From positions 1 through 17,640 of the forward strand of contig DTYX01000143.1 in NCBI GenBank assembly GCA_012961655.1: a stretch of 17,640 nt of DNA. The letters run 5' to 3'. How positions within the stretch are numbered: position 1 is the first letter of the stretch; every line of letters begins with the position of its first letter. The notes below the pieces were generated by a model. It saw nothing but the letters and a program-made list of their open reading frames with translations, made no database searches and was not told the DNA's origin. Below, one piece after another: positions 9,301-14,584 of the stretch. This DNA is from Candidatus Poribacteria bacterium. Its GTDB lineage: Bacteria; Poribacteria; WGA-4E; DTYX01. Made by a program: the position numbers and the translations under genes.

Positions 9301-10229
9301 AAGTAACCATCGAATTGGACACGATAGGCTTGGGTGTCGCCCCTGAGAACCTTGTCGCGCAGGTTGATATAACAGGCGAAAACATCAAGTTGACCTGGCG
9401 AGAAGTTGAAGGAGCATACGCGTATAATGTCTATCGCAGTGAAGCCGGCGCGGTTCCCCCCTTTACCAAAGGGGGGTCAGGGGGGATTTTAGATGCGACG
9501 GAATTATCCCCGATTATCCGAAACGTCACTGCAACTTCGACGTTGGATGAAACAGCTATCCCCAGTGTTACTTACTTCTACGCGGTAACAGCTCTTGACG
9601 CCGCCGGAAACGAAAATAAGCAATTAGTCTCGAATAGTCCAAACGCCACGCTTATTATCGGAACTAACGGCGGTCAGGCGGTTTTACCGGATGGCACAAA
9701 AGCTGCCTTGAAAGCCAACGGCATGGCGGATAACGTCCTTCTGTCGGGCAGCGTCGCTATCAACGTGCTGGATGATTCTGCTGTGCCTGCGTTGAAAAGA
9801 GCTGTTCCAGACAGCGTCCGAGAATTTATCATTACAATGCAGGATGGCAGCGTGATAGATAAATTCAAGCAAACGGTGCGAATCACTATACCGTATCCCG
9901 AGCAAGTCGAAGATACACCGCAAGCGCCGCAAATATTTGTACTTACAGAAGATGATTCCTGGACGAAGATAGAAGACCAAAGAACAGATATTGAAGCGAA
10001 TATTGTCACTGCTACGGTTCAAAACTTCGGCATCTACCGGCTTGCAATCTCCTTACCGCCTTGGGATGTCAACGGCGATGAACGAGTAGATATCCTCGAT
10101 TTGATGTTGGTTTCCGAACACTTCGGCGAAATTAACCCCGAAATAGGCGACGTTGATGGCGATGGAAACGTTGATATCTCTGACCTTGCGTTAGTTGGCG
10201 TACACTTAGGCGAGGTTTATACGCAATAG
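387..10229 (+). CDS. Giant secreted cadherin/Ig-like/FN3 protein with C-terminal dockerin (3280 aa)
   Basis: Probably an extracellular adhesive or scaffold-linked protein. Residues 1-26 are a Sec signal peptide (hydrophobic 6-18, likely cleavage AWS|QQ). After a unique beta-rich segment come two Ig-like domains (about 215-430; C350 and C399 are spaced like an Ig disulphide and are the only mature cysteines I saw). About eight cadherin/Cadg-type repeats follow (430-1310), most with a [FM]xWTP motif and a [VI]xxxNRPP-like linker. PKD/Ig-like domains fill about 1310-1740. A bacterial Ig-like array (1740-2980) has recurring DTxPP and A.D.AGN motifs. An FN3 domain covers 2985-3090, a ZU5-like module 3092-3222, and a dockerin pair 3223-3280. 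The dockerin loops have D3227, N3229, D3231, D3238 and D3255, D3257, D3259, D3266. No membrane anchor or LPXTG is present, so attachment probably goes through the dockerin. The protein is acidic, rich in Asp/Glu/Thr/Ser. No enzymatic domain was recognised. Domain borders are by eye. Confidence 0.93.
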   Translation: MSRNSLFVGLIILALVTLCPSTPAWSQQSGAVSFGDAADIKMSAPANLVAGTVLTADLAIAGEVTITLTNLDTGQSESISTGSDGASISMEIVFDSLGLPPGSYLIEEIFVGTVVGTSPFISFDPLELSAEFDSWETYIPNGATITLNASASGSGSIDGDLTGGTGFLDPIPANIWALPITLQKDVKGPPKPDIIEFSLSFDATLNKDTFIILPENEPPVLAGVTIGVKVDDTFDPAATAYTDSVLGVVSIDATDDFTPADSLKKIYKWLKNGTEISGATGATLDGADFNKDDTISLELVVEDSGGLQSSSVVSNDITIADSPPSKPEVVIVARGAPAGTPLTRENDLFCQIITESIDPDAGDVVTYNYEWSKDGVVQPALADAVVSKELFQKNQVWKCTVTPVSAGVEGEMAEAEGAIENAPVKIDEIGDKTVTETFTLDFTLPIVDADGDGDINKPTFAINPVPEEAPEIVLGSYKFVWTPSRNDSDDETGSKVYEITITVSDIDGATAETTFIVTVNNLNRPVVIEVTGNTASTGAGDPINLTVTVTDDDPSPPSLWTYSVSAEVISPAGAPLGSLTAAINDFNNKAEAEDTDQKERTFSWTPNRGDEGKNFRLRFTVKDNGTPAPSADQETVAISVAANQAPTLSVTKDGEPVGDAPIFIKENESLTLNLTGTDPDVADIVSLSAVSVLIDDGIATFAATDGNPATGTFTLSGSDETPIPPGLYSAAFTATDEPSNPDNPLTDSRTVIINVEDVNESPEFLSTPVTQEVNETETVSFTVEAQDNDGDVLTISAQAVDADGYPVDLPASSQLSSLNFDPVTEVYSRTFTWTPGYDVTKEGRTITAARIVFTADDGRGEDNSTSEQTWVIRVTDKNRAPVILEIADVTPINEGETLSVTVTVKDDDKELVTISSTDLPGGDSFTLGASSFDSDTGITTQEMTWTAPFDVATAADPVVSQAVTITADDGNPENNTDSEDINVVVNNVNRPVELTISSNSPIDEGDEMQVTVEGADPDVEDKISLELIGFPGTKIDFDSHSGSHIFTWTPGYDVVTGTATSIDIELTVKGDDNNDLPNSVVTEFYTVTVNDKNDPPVLPETLSATVEEGQILIIGPTGAPVPEDAIFAAIDVTGNADNDPLDYSVTDAPSGLTLAGAIASWQPGYDQSGVYVFNYNATDVRLDAEGNPKTGGAAPQTATTEVTVEVTEANRPPKLDAVGNLAFVAGQPNTHTFTASDPDPGDNLFYSSPNLPAGATLNETTGELNWTPINPDDIGEHDVTVEVRDRADPADPDVLTDSESFTIAVGIAEDQPPVISNIAVSSDDSNPDGVAGQIDETETAIVTFDVNDPDGDPITPSAALLTSGGAVTVTPITDDEDNVIGARVEWLTDFGDAGDHKLELKAASTGVSGVELSDTEIVGFTVNKFNRLPQVSDVAISPDPPTGADNLTVSYTFSDEDGDVENGTEIRWYKGAAEEPGRGDEVTTLRNARVVSSALTAPGDKWTVTVNPSDDGGKTFGYESGAEPSDTIVISDTPPEFKSASVSPSEGIVATEFEYSVIYEDKDNQAPDSVVVNIASPEITLPMIKDSADSDFTDGVEYTATISGLKKLPEGENHTYTFVATYDSSEITSGPHVGPTIEDSPAVVSSVTTSGNTGDIAISYNLTDLDGERANIRLDYSDSGGLIWVQNAVSKNNVAPGAGLSLIWSSPAGVDKKSYLVRVVPNGEIENAGISSSFVIDNREPDAPTISSIGGRAVTDGAIDGGNVFGPSFSVVGAGEANAEARGYGSATFTAPIDASGNFSIAFSGLSDGEHTINVTVFDGIHESEPTSLQIIVDTVPPTIEVISPTDGTEVSNRTPTFKARVEDVGSGLESHTVSIAKTTYTMAYNIADKTASYTLPQEAALGQGVSYTTVFEATDKAGLITRATVNFTVNIGAADKIPPVIGNLTPTGFVTTTEFSISARVVDSESGVNNESGYGVKIKKMKSADGTDVSATTPENTLSATISPVSASESIISAPVTEGDLTSTSTVSGEYRITVEAADKATPEPNKAQAIWTIMVDVDAPDPISFDPSIPTLTNQSTIPIMGTAEPNSTVSISVNSGAPIETTADGITGDFTVSSVSLSREGRNTISGTATDAAGNSSPATTLNIIRDTVPPLIFDPNPASGAVISDAQPTIYLTIIDAYGINEDSIQFSFDGNPVSFTYDSDSGQLSYQTEEPFTETGTHTFSASVEDMAGNQSAEFSSSFLYQVGLEDTMPPVISNFHSTGIDTVSATVSDNIEVADITIQATGPAGTAEIPHGAALPASSVDLEFSFNVPELQDGGELPDGEYNITIYAEDGAGNYDQRTLAVEKDTTTPAPSLSYALGSGDVVGDDGRIYTSNSQILVQGSDVEAGALVTVYKNDIPYGTAVASSAIEMSVALTLGANEIKAKAEDIKGNESEDSNILNVTLDLTPPSISGPSIVNSAGDVTGKATNDGAITVNFTVVEAQDETNVGVEQTSLTIKQDGIPLSTIPNPVTPVELNLSADGEYTFIVEAEDALGNESSAQAEVILDTEEPTVTINTPSGDTTASTFPNITATIDGFDLDISSIEMWLSSGKETEEAANTTADGDVVTHVFIATAGGGSVSYIPSVELEDGKYYRVEVVVFDLAGNQALASKIFQVVAGDDEIGPIITQLIPPPDGTISSDELQAIAFFLADEFSGVDPATVLIEINGYFYTLEELLGEAEIATFRETGLVVIHFRNLRLLQRRPALGPLDLSQLERPTSLSSGKNTVRVQVADKVGNISEVQWSFSVVTEKPKTPILQDIVSPISETAITVEGTVPDVVVTNPVSVVVTVDGAIVGKGLVNPDNGSFIVEDVSLSAGANSIRAYAIDSVGNQSKLTSPVEVTVDSVPPVVTIEPLPEVTNQSQITVQAAISDNTSYPISAVNIVLNGETESATPTAKLEIPVTLQSGSNTIVIEAFDAAGNRGVSDEVTIELDTIGLGVAPENLVAQVDITGENIKLTWREVEGAYAYNVYRSEAGAVPPFTKGGSGGILDATELSPIIRNVTATSTLDETAIPSVTYFYAVTALDAAGNENKQLVSNSPNATLIIGTNGGQAVLPDGTKAALKANGMADNVLLSGSVAINVLDDSAVPALKRAVPDSVREFIITMQDGSVIDKFKQTVRITIPYPEQVEDTPQAPQIFVLTEDDSWTKIEDQRTDIEANIVTATVQNFGIYRLAISLPPWDVNGDERVDILDLMLVSEHFGEINPEIGDVDGDGNVDISDLALVGVHLGEVYTQ
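9454..9490 (+). repeat. Palindromic repeat read in frame inside the FN3 domain
   Basis: A hairpin-forming C-run and G-run, CCCCCCTTT-ACC-AAAGGGGGG, is followed by a second G-run. It is translated as PPFTKGGSGGIL (residues 3024-3035). It sits between the YNVYRSE strand and the next strand of the fibronectin-III domain, lengthening that loop. Base composition changes abruptly relative to the flanks. Repeats of this C-run/AAAGGGGGG type occur dispersed in several bacterial genomes; membership in such a family here is inferred from one copy. Confidence 0.7.
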
Positions 10230-10248
10230 TGATTTTAAATATAGACCC

Positions 10249-10284
10249 AAAAGCCGTGTCTTTTTCCAAAGGCACGGCTTTTTT
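10249..10284 (+). terminator. Rho-independent terminator of the giant gene
   Basis: AAAAGCCGTGTC at 10249-10260 pairs with GGCACGGCTTTT at 10271-10282 (one G-U pair). The stem extends inward by TTT/AAA to a TTCC tetraloop, giving about 15 pairs, and a run of six T (10279-10284) closes it. It begins 19 bases after the stop codon and is the best terminator in the window. Confidence 0.92.
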
Positions 10285-10331
10285 ATTTCATCTCTTTTGA
10301 AAAGAGCGCCTCATATCGGTCAAAGAAACTC

Positions 10332-10360
10332 TTTACTTTCCAGCAGAAATTTGCTATACT
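10332..10360 (+). promoter_or_regulatory. Candidate promoter for the 105-codon ORF and phosphatase remnant
   Basis: TTTACT at 10332-10337 (4 of 6 matches to -35), a 17-bp spacer, then TATACT at 10355-10360 with TG at 10352-10353. It has the same extended -10, TGNTATACT, as the giant-gene promoter. It lies just after the terminator, as expected for the next transcription unit. Confidence 0.5.
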
Positions 10361-10378
10361 CTAAACTAAATTGCCGGG

Positions 10379-10696
10379 TTGTTACGCGCGGTTGCAAGCG
10401 ATAATGAGAATTTTTGCAAGCAGTGCCAGTTTGTACTTGTTTATATCCCAAAATATCGAAATGGAACATTATTCCGCAGTATCGATGAACTTTTTGAATA
10501 TGAGAATCTGCATACAAATATTAGTAAGAAAGAGCTGAAGGATAGAATTAAGAAGATAGGGACTCTGGTCGCTCACCGAGATATCAAAGACCAATATGAA
10601 GCCAGCAGAGCTATCATCGACGCGGCGACCAAAGACGCGACAACAATGGAGAAGCCCGCTGAGATAATTCGGCAAGTTGCAGAGGAAATTCTTTAA
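10379..10696 (+). CDS. Unrecognised small protein (105 aa)
   Basis: I do not recognise a family. The reading frame is open from a stop at 10367-10369 to a TAA at 10694-10696 and has codon use like its neighbours. The N-terminus carries CKQCQFVLVYIP, a CxxC near a hydrophobic strand. The rest is charged and probably helical, with basic KKELKDRIKKIG and a long C-terminal helix. No start is convincing: TTG at 10379 lies only about 12 bases after the expected transcription start and has no SD, and the only in-frame ATG is near the end. It may therefore be the 3' remnant of a longer gene or a near-leaderless gene. It ends 86 bases before the phosphatase remnant, which has its own SD. Confidence 0.42.
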   Translation: MLRAVASDNENFCKQCQFVLVYIPKYRNGTLFRSIDELFEYENLHTNISKKELKDRIKKIGTLVAHRDIKDQYEASRAIIDAATKDATTMEKPAEIIRQVAEEIL

Positions 10697-10735
10697 GAAA
10701 AGCTGTCGCAACTGCCAAAAAGCTTGATTATATCG

Positions 10736-10757
10736 ACATCTGTTAACGTCGAGATGT
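10736..10757. repeat. Small inverted repeat before the phosphatase remnant
   Basis: ACATCT at 10736-10741 pairs with AGATGT at 10752-10757 around a 10-base loop. It has no T-run, so it is not a normal terminator, and it may be chance. Confidence 0.25.
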
Positions 10758-10782
10758 GAATCTACATATAAGGAGTGTCAAA

Positions 10783-11138
10783 TTGGATTTTATCACCGAA
10801 AGAATTGCGATTGGCAACCGCCATGAAGCCGCCGACATCGAAATGTTACAAGCAAACGGCATCACCGCGGTTTTAAATGTCGCTTACCGGGCAACAAAGC
10901 GACGACATTGACCGCGGCGGTTTATATGCTGGCTCAACTATTAGAATGGCATAAAAAGGTATTTGTGCATTGCCATGCCGGTATAAGCCGCTCGACAACA
11001 GTTGTCTCGACATATTTAGCCAATACTCAGAGCACCAACTTCGATGAAGCTCTCGCAATCGTTCAGATGCGACGTCCCGACGCCAATCCACATTTTTATT
11101 TGAGGGAGTTGGCAAGAACCCTTCCACCTCTGTTTTGA
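10783..11138 (+). pseudogene. Dual-specificity protein phosphatase, broken by internal deletion/frameshift
   Basis: The 5' part starts at TTG 10783 with a good SD (AAGGAG, 10770-10775, 7-base spacing). It reads MDFITERIAIGNRHEAADIE and on to GITAVLNVAY, the usual DUSP start, then hits TGA at 10909-10911. The 3' part, in another frame from about 10887, reads PGNKATTLTAAVYMLAQLL and contains the cysteine-phosphatase signature HCHAGISRS (10968-10994), ending at 11136-11138. Intact relatives carry roughly 25 more residues between the LNVA strand and the DGPGN motif. Here these are missing, including the expected general-acid aspartate, and the joint is out of frame. The catalytic Cys and Arg remain but no intact enzyme can be made. 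It could also be an assembly error at a single joint. Confidence 0.8.
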
Positions 11139-11189
11139 GCAGAAATACTGCTTTCGACTATTGATTGATGAAAAGTGAAAATTTACCCC

Positions 11190-11216
11190 GTGAGATAGGC
11201 GTAGCCTTTATCTCAC
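11190..11216. repeat. Palindromic hairpin upstream of the DUF6785 gene
   Basis: GTGAGATA at 11190-11197 pairs with TATCTCAC at 11209-11216. GGC (11198-11200) then pairs with GCC (11204-11206) around a GTA loop, with a two-base bulge. That is eleven pairs with no T-run after it. It touches the GTG at 11218, which argues that this GTG is not the true start. It could be a dispersed palindromic element or a leader regulatory hairpin. Confidence 0.6.
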
Positions 11217-11268
11217 AGTGTTTACCTGGTATCGCGGTCAAATCCATTATCATCTCGCCTTTACGACT

Positions 11269-13200
11269 ATGAACGAAATCCAACAACCTCAAACACAATC
11301 CAAAAACTCTATTTTAGCCCTAAAGCTGTTTGTTATTGCCTTCATCATTGTGCCGTTGAACAGCCTTTGGGTTATCGACACCGGCATTATCGGACATGGG
11401 GTAAACTATACGCGCGTATCGCTGTTCATGAATACGATTTTCATCATTTTCGTCCTCAGCTTGCTAAATATTTTCCTCAAAAATTTTATTCCGAAACTCA
11501 CCCTGTCAAAAACAGACCTATTGTTGTTGTACTCTATGCTATGTGTTTCGTCTGCGATTGCCGGACACGACATGATTCAGCGTCTTTACCCTCTCATTGG
11601 ACACGCTTTTTATTTCGCCTCGCCGGAGAATGATTGGCAGGAGTTGTTTCACGCTTATGTGCCAAAGTGGTTGGTGGTGACGGATAAATCTGTGTTGGCG
11701 GGATACTACAAAGACCGGGGCGCTTTTTTCTATCAAAATACTCTCTACGTCGAAGAATATATAAAGGCTTGGTTTCTGCCCAGCATACTGTGGTCAACGG
11801 TGATTATAGCGCTACTGATATTCATGCTGTGTATAAACATATTGGTGCGTCGGCAGTGGATGGAACGTGAAAAACTGAGCTATCCGTTAGCGCAGTTGCC
11901 GTTAGAGGTTATAGATAAGGGACCGAATTTATTTAAGACGCGCTTGGTCTGGATAGGTTTTGCCGTCTCCGCGGGGATTGATTTAATCAATGGCATTCAT
12001 TATCTCCATCCTGCCGTTCCCAGTTTTCTCTATGGCCGCTTTATGCTCAGTCAATATTTCACGACCAAACCGTGGAACGCCTTGGGATGGATACCGCTGG
12101 AATTCCACTCCTTCGCCGTCGGGTTGGCGTATTTTATGCCGTTGGACCTCGCTTTTTCCACCTGGTTCTTTTACTGGTTCTGGCGGTTTGAGCGCGTGCT
12201 GGGCAACATGATAGGCGTTCAGGCGTTGCGCGGTTTTCCATTCGTATGGCAACAATCCATCGGGACGTGCGTAGCGATATTAGCAGCGGCGATTTGGATG
12301 TATCGCTTCCAGGCATGGCGGATTTTAAAAAGTTTCTTCGGCGTTACTTCAGGTGAAGACCCAGCGATACTATCCCAGTATAAATGGGCTTTGTTGGGGC
12401 TGGCGTTAAGTATGGGTTATCTGATAGGTTTCTGTTACGTCGCTGGCATGCCTGTATGGGTGTCATTTGTGTTCTTTATCATATTCTTCGGATTATCGAC
12501 CACCGTCACCCGCATCCGCGCGGAGATTGGCTATCCGATGCACGATTTAGCGTTTCGCCCGGAGGTCATCATGGTGACCATCTTCGGCACGCGCCCCATC
12601 GGCCCGACAAGCCTGACCATGTTTTCCTATCTGCATTTTTTCACTTACGCCCACCGCAGCAACCCCCAACCGCATGAATTAGAAGCCTTCAAAATCGCCG
12701 ACCGGATGAGAATCAAAGTCGGCTGGTTACTAATTACAGGTATGATTTTAGCGACTATAACAGGCGCCTTTGCCGCTTGTTGGGCATACCTGCACACAGC
12801 TTATAAATTCTGGGGAAGCACCTGGCCGGGCTGGCCGATTTTCAATCGCCTGCAGAGTTGGCTGAATTTTTCCCGCCCGACCAATTTTCGTTCCATCACC
12901 TGGATGGGCGTGGGAGTGTTGATGGGTTCTTGGTTTTTGATTATGCGAAGATTTTATATCTGGTGGCCTTTCCATCCCGCAGGCTATGTCATCGGCGGCA
13001 CCTGGTCGTTGAATCTGCTCTGGTTCTCCGTTTTCCTCAGTTGGTTGGCAAAATGGATTATTCTGAAATTCGGCGGCTTGAAAATGCACCGTCAAGCCAG
13101 CGCATTTTTCATCGGATTGGTTTTGGGACAATTCACGATGGCGAGCGTTTGGGGACTGCTGGGTTCGATATTGGGAAGGTATATGTATCATTTTATCTGA
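11269..13200 (+). CDS. Polytopic membrane protein, DUF6785/DUF6784-type
   Basis: Probably an inner-membrane transporter-like protein of unknown substrate. Taking ATG 11269 gives 643 residues. The upstream in-frame GTG at 11218 adds 17 residues unlike the family and abuts a hairpin. Neither start has a clear SD. About 13 hydrophobic helices are visible, near 16-36, 50-70, 84-100, 173-193, 226-243, 281-303, 329-346, 373-392, 396-413, 484-507, 542-560, 578-599 and 611-635. Family-like motifs are SAIAGHDM (95-102), EREKLSYPLAQLPLEV (199-214) and RIRAEIGYPMHDL (415-427). These two longer motifs recall the cytoplasmic-side motifs of OPT-type oligopeptide transporters, which is only a suggestion. 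A soluble stretch (about 101-172) links helices 3 and 4. No terminator is visible after the gene. Confidence 0.88.
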   Translation: MNEIQQPQTQSKNSILALKLFVIAFIIVPLNSLWVIDTGIIGHGVNYTRVSLFMNTIFIIFVLSLLNIFLKNFIPKLTLSKTDLLLLYSMLCVSSAIAGHDMIQRLYPLIGHAFYFASPENDWQELFHAYVPKWLVVTDKSVLAGYYKDRGAFFYQNTLYVEEYIKAWFLPSILWSTVIIALLIFMLCINILVRRQWMEREKLSYPLAQLPLEVIDKGPNLFKTRLVWIGFAVSAGIDLINGIHYLHPAVPSFLYGRFMLSQYFTTKPWNALGWIPLEFHSFAVGLAYFMPLDLAFSTWFFYWFWRFERVLGNMIGVQALRGFPFVWQQSIGTCVAILAAAIWMYRFQAWRILKSFFGVTSGEDPAILSQYKWALLGLALSMGYLIGFCYVAGMPVWVSFVFFIIFFGLSTTVTRIRAEIGYPMHDLAFRPEVIMVTIFGTRPIGPTSLTMFSYLHFFTYAHRSNPQPHELEAFKIADRMRIKVGWLLITGMILATITGAFAACWAYLHTAYKFWGSTWPGWPIFNRLQSWLNFSRPTNFRSITWMGVGVLMGSWFLIMRRFYIWWPFHPAGYVIGGTWSLNLLWFSVFLSWLAKWIILKFGGLKMHRQASAFFIGLVLGQFTMASVWGLLGSILGRYMYHFI

Positions 13201-13261
13201 TTTGACTCTGTTCGCAAAGAATTATCAGCATACAACTTTGCAAAAAGAAAGGAAAAAGAGA

Positions 13262-13401
13262 ATGTCCCATACAGAAAATAAAATTCAAAGCAGATTATTG
13301 AGTTTTTATCAGGGAAAGTTTCCACTAAGGGTATAGCTATTCCGAAGATACAGAAACTGATTGAGAATCCAACTTAGCAGATGGTTAAGGATGGTTCATA
13401 A
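13262..13401 (+). pseudogene. Degenerate gene fragment with frameshift and stop
   Basis: An ATG at 13262, preceded by the purine-rich AAAGGAAAAAGAGA, opens MSHTENKIQSRLLSFYQGK and stops at 13334-13336. The adjacent frame continues the sense as VSTKGIAIPKIQKLIENPT, then TAG at 13375-13377, then QMVKDGS and TAA at 13399-13401. A one-base shift plus a TGG-to-TAG change would restore about 45 codons. I do not recognise the family. It may be the beginning of the gene whose end is the metallohydrolase remnant just downstream. Confidence 0.45.
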
Positions 13402-13414
13402 GTTCCGCACCTAA

Positions 13415-13618
13415 ACTCGTGTTTCTTGGTACCATCAGCAGGCTATTGATTGTTGGAGGCAGATAGGGGTTGAGAAGTGCATTCTGACACATCTCTCCTG
13501 CCATAGTTGGAAAAACAAACAATTAGTTGCGGGACTGTTGTATTCAGAAAAACTTGAGTACAAGGCGAAAACCCCTGGTTTGAAGTTCGCCTATGGCGGA
13601 ATGGGTGTAATGCTATAG
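13415..13618 (+). pseudogene. C-terminal remnant of a metallo-beta-lactamase-fold hydrolase
   Basis: The frame is open from a TAA at 13412-13414 to TAG 13616-13618 and reads VSWYHQQAIDCWRQIGVEKC, then ILTHLSCHSWKNKQLVAGL, then PGLKFAYGGMGVML. The LTHxSCHxW and FAYxGM pattern resembles the C-terminal part of MBL-fold metal-dependent hydrolases. There is no start codon or upstream catalytic HxHxDH region, so it is a fragment of about 67 codons. It converges on the aldolase gene, whose stop is only six bases away. The family call is by eye. Confidence 0.55.
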
Positions 13619-13624
13619 TGAATA

Positions 13625-14506
13625 TTAAATCACATCAAACCAGTCGTAATGAGGATTCCCCGTATCTCCCTTTGATTTTTCCGCCGCTTTTACCGAGGGG
13701 TTATTAATCTTTACAGTTGTATTTTTTACGGATTCATAATCTGCCATGATATCCTTCCAGCAGAGGTAAATCTGATATGAATCCGCGAAAGGTGTCAATA
13801 GTTGCGCCCCTTCATCGACCCACTTCTGGCCTACTTCCGCTCCGCCGATAACAAAAATCCCGGCGAATTTGCCATTATCTCTGGTACTTCTAATAACCTT
13901 CTTTACTGCTCTGTCAAATATTGGGTTATCGTACTCTCCTGGGATGCCCAAAGACTGTGAGAGGTCAGCAGGCCCAATGAAGATAATGTCTATGTAGTCC
14001 GTAGAAGCGATTTCATCTACATTTTCCACCCCTTCACGAGTTTCTATCTGTACCATCAACATCGTCTCTTCATTAGCCCTTCTTAGCGTTTCCCCAACCC
14101 CATTAAGTGAGGAGGCGTATGAGCCATAGAGATTACCTCGCGTTATCGGCGCGCAGCCGCGTTCGCCGAGGGGAAAATATTTGCCCGAACGCACAACCGA
14201 GGCCGCTTCCGCTCTCGTATTTACCCATGGAACGTCAATAATTTCCGCTCCAATCTCCAATGCTCGCAAAATATGAGTTGGCCTATTTTCCGGCACCCGA
14301 ATACCTGGCACAATATTAGACGCCTTCGCTGCTAATACCATCTGTTCCGCGATAATGAAATCCGTCGAAGTATGTTCCATATCTATCATGACGAAATCAA
14401 AACCGGAATATCCAGCTATTTCGACCAATACCGGCGCTGAAGAGATGATGAATGGGCCAACAACTACTTCCCCCGCCTCAAGCGCTGTTTTTATCTTATT
14501 TGCCAT
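13625..14506 (-). CDS. HpcH/HpaI-family class II aldolase
   Basis: Predicted cytoplasmic, metal-dependent pyruvate aldolase cleaving 4-hydroxy-2-oxo acids to pyruvate-type products plus an aldehyde. The 293-residue protein shows the family motifs in order: FDFVMIDMEHT (37-46) with base H45, GIRVPENRP with R70, ERGCAP (115-120), QIETREG with metal ligand E155, and GPADLS with metal ligand D181. These match the key His, Arg, Glu and Asp of E. coli HpaI. Substrate cannot be fixed; 2-keto-3-deoxy-rhamnonate and dihydroxyheptenedioate aldolases share the fold. About 40 residues beyond the usual end form a polar tail (DTGNPHYDWFDVI). The start is firm: AGGAGG lies 6 bases before the ATG. It is the last gene of a - strand run, 78 bases after the TPR-SH3 gene. 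Confidence 0.92.
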   Translation of the reverse strand: MANKIKTALEAGEVVVGPFIISSAPVLVEIAGYSGFDFVMIDMEHTSTDFIIAEQMVLAAKASNIVPGIRVPENRPTHILRALEIGAEIIDVPWVNTRAEAASVVRSGKYFPLGERGCAPITRGNLYGSYASSLNGVGETLRRANEETMLMVQIETREGVENVDEIASTDYIDIIFIGPADLSQSLGIPGEYDNPIFDRAVKKVIRSTRDNGKFAGIFVIGGAEVGQKWVDEGAQLLTPFADSYQIYLCWKDIMADYESVKNTTVKINNPSVKAAEKSKGDTGNPHYDWFDVI

Positions 14507-14584
14507 AAAGCTCCTCCTCTTTCAGTTTTTTTTAAAAACTACCAAAGCAAGATTTGTATCCTTCCCTCGATGGCTGACGATTGG

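Noticed and set aside
387..10229. Tandem DNA repeats or a CRISPR array in the repetitive coding region
   Set aside because: The repeats are diverged at protein level, about 90-110 residues long, and no regular identical DNA unit is seen.
10884..10908. Programmed frameshift joining the two phosphatase frames
   Set aside because: No slippery heptamer or downstream pseudoknot is evident, and even a shifted product would lack about 25 core residues.
11138..11152. Terminator after the phosphatase remnant (AGCAG/CTGCT)
   Set aside because: Only five pairs followed by three T; too weak.
12748..13191. 147-codon - strand frame under the DUF6785 gene
   Set aside because: Opposite strand encodes convincing membrane helices. 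The antisense product has no recognisable domain.
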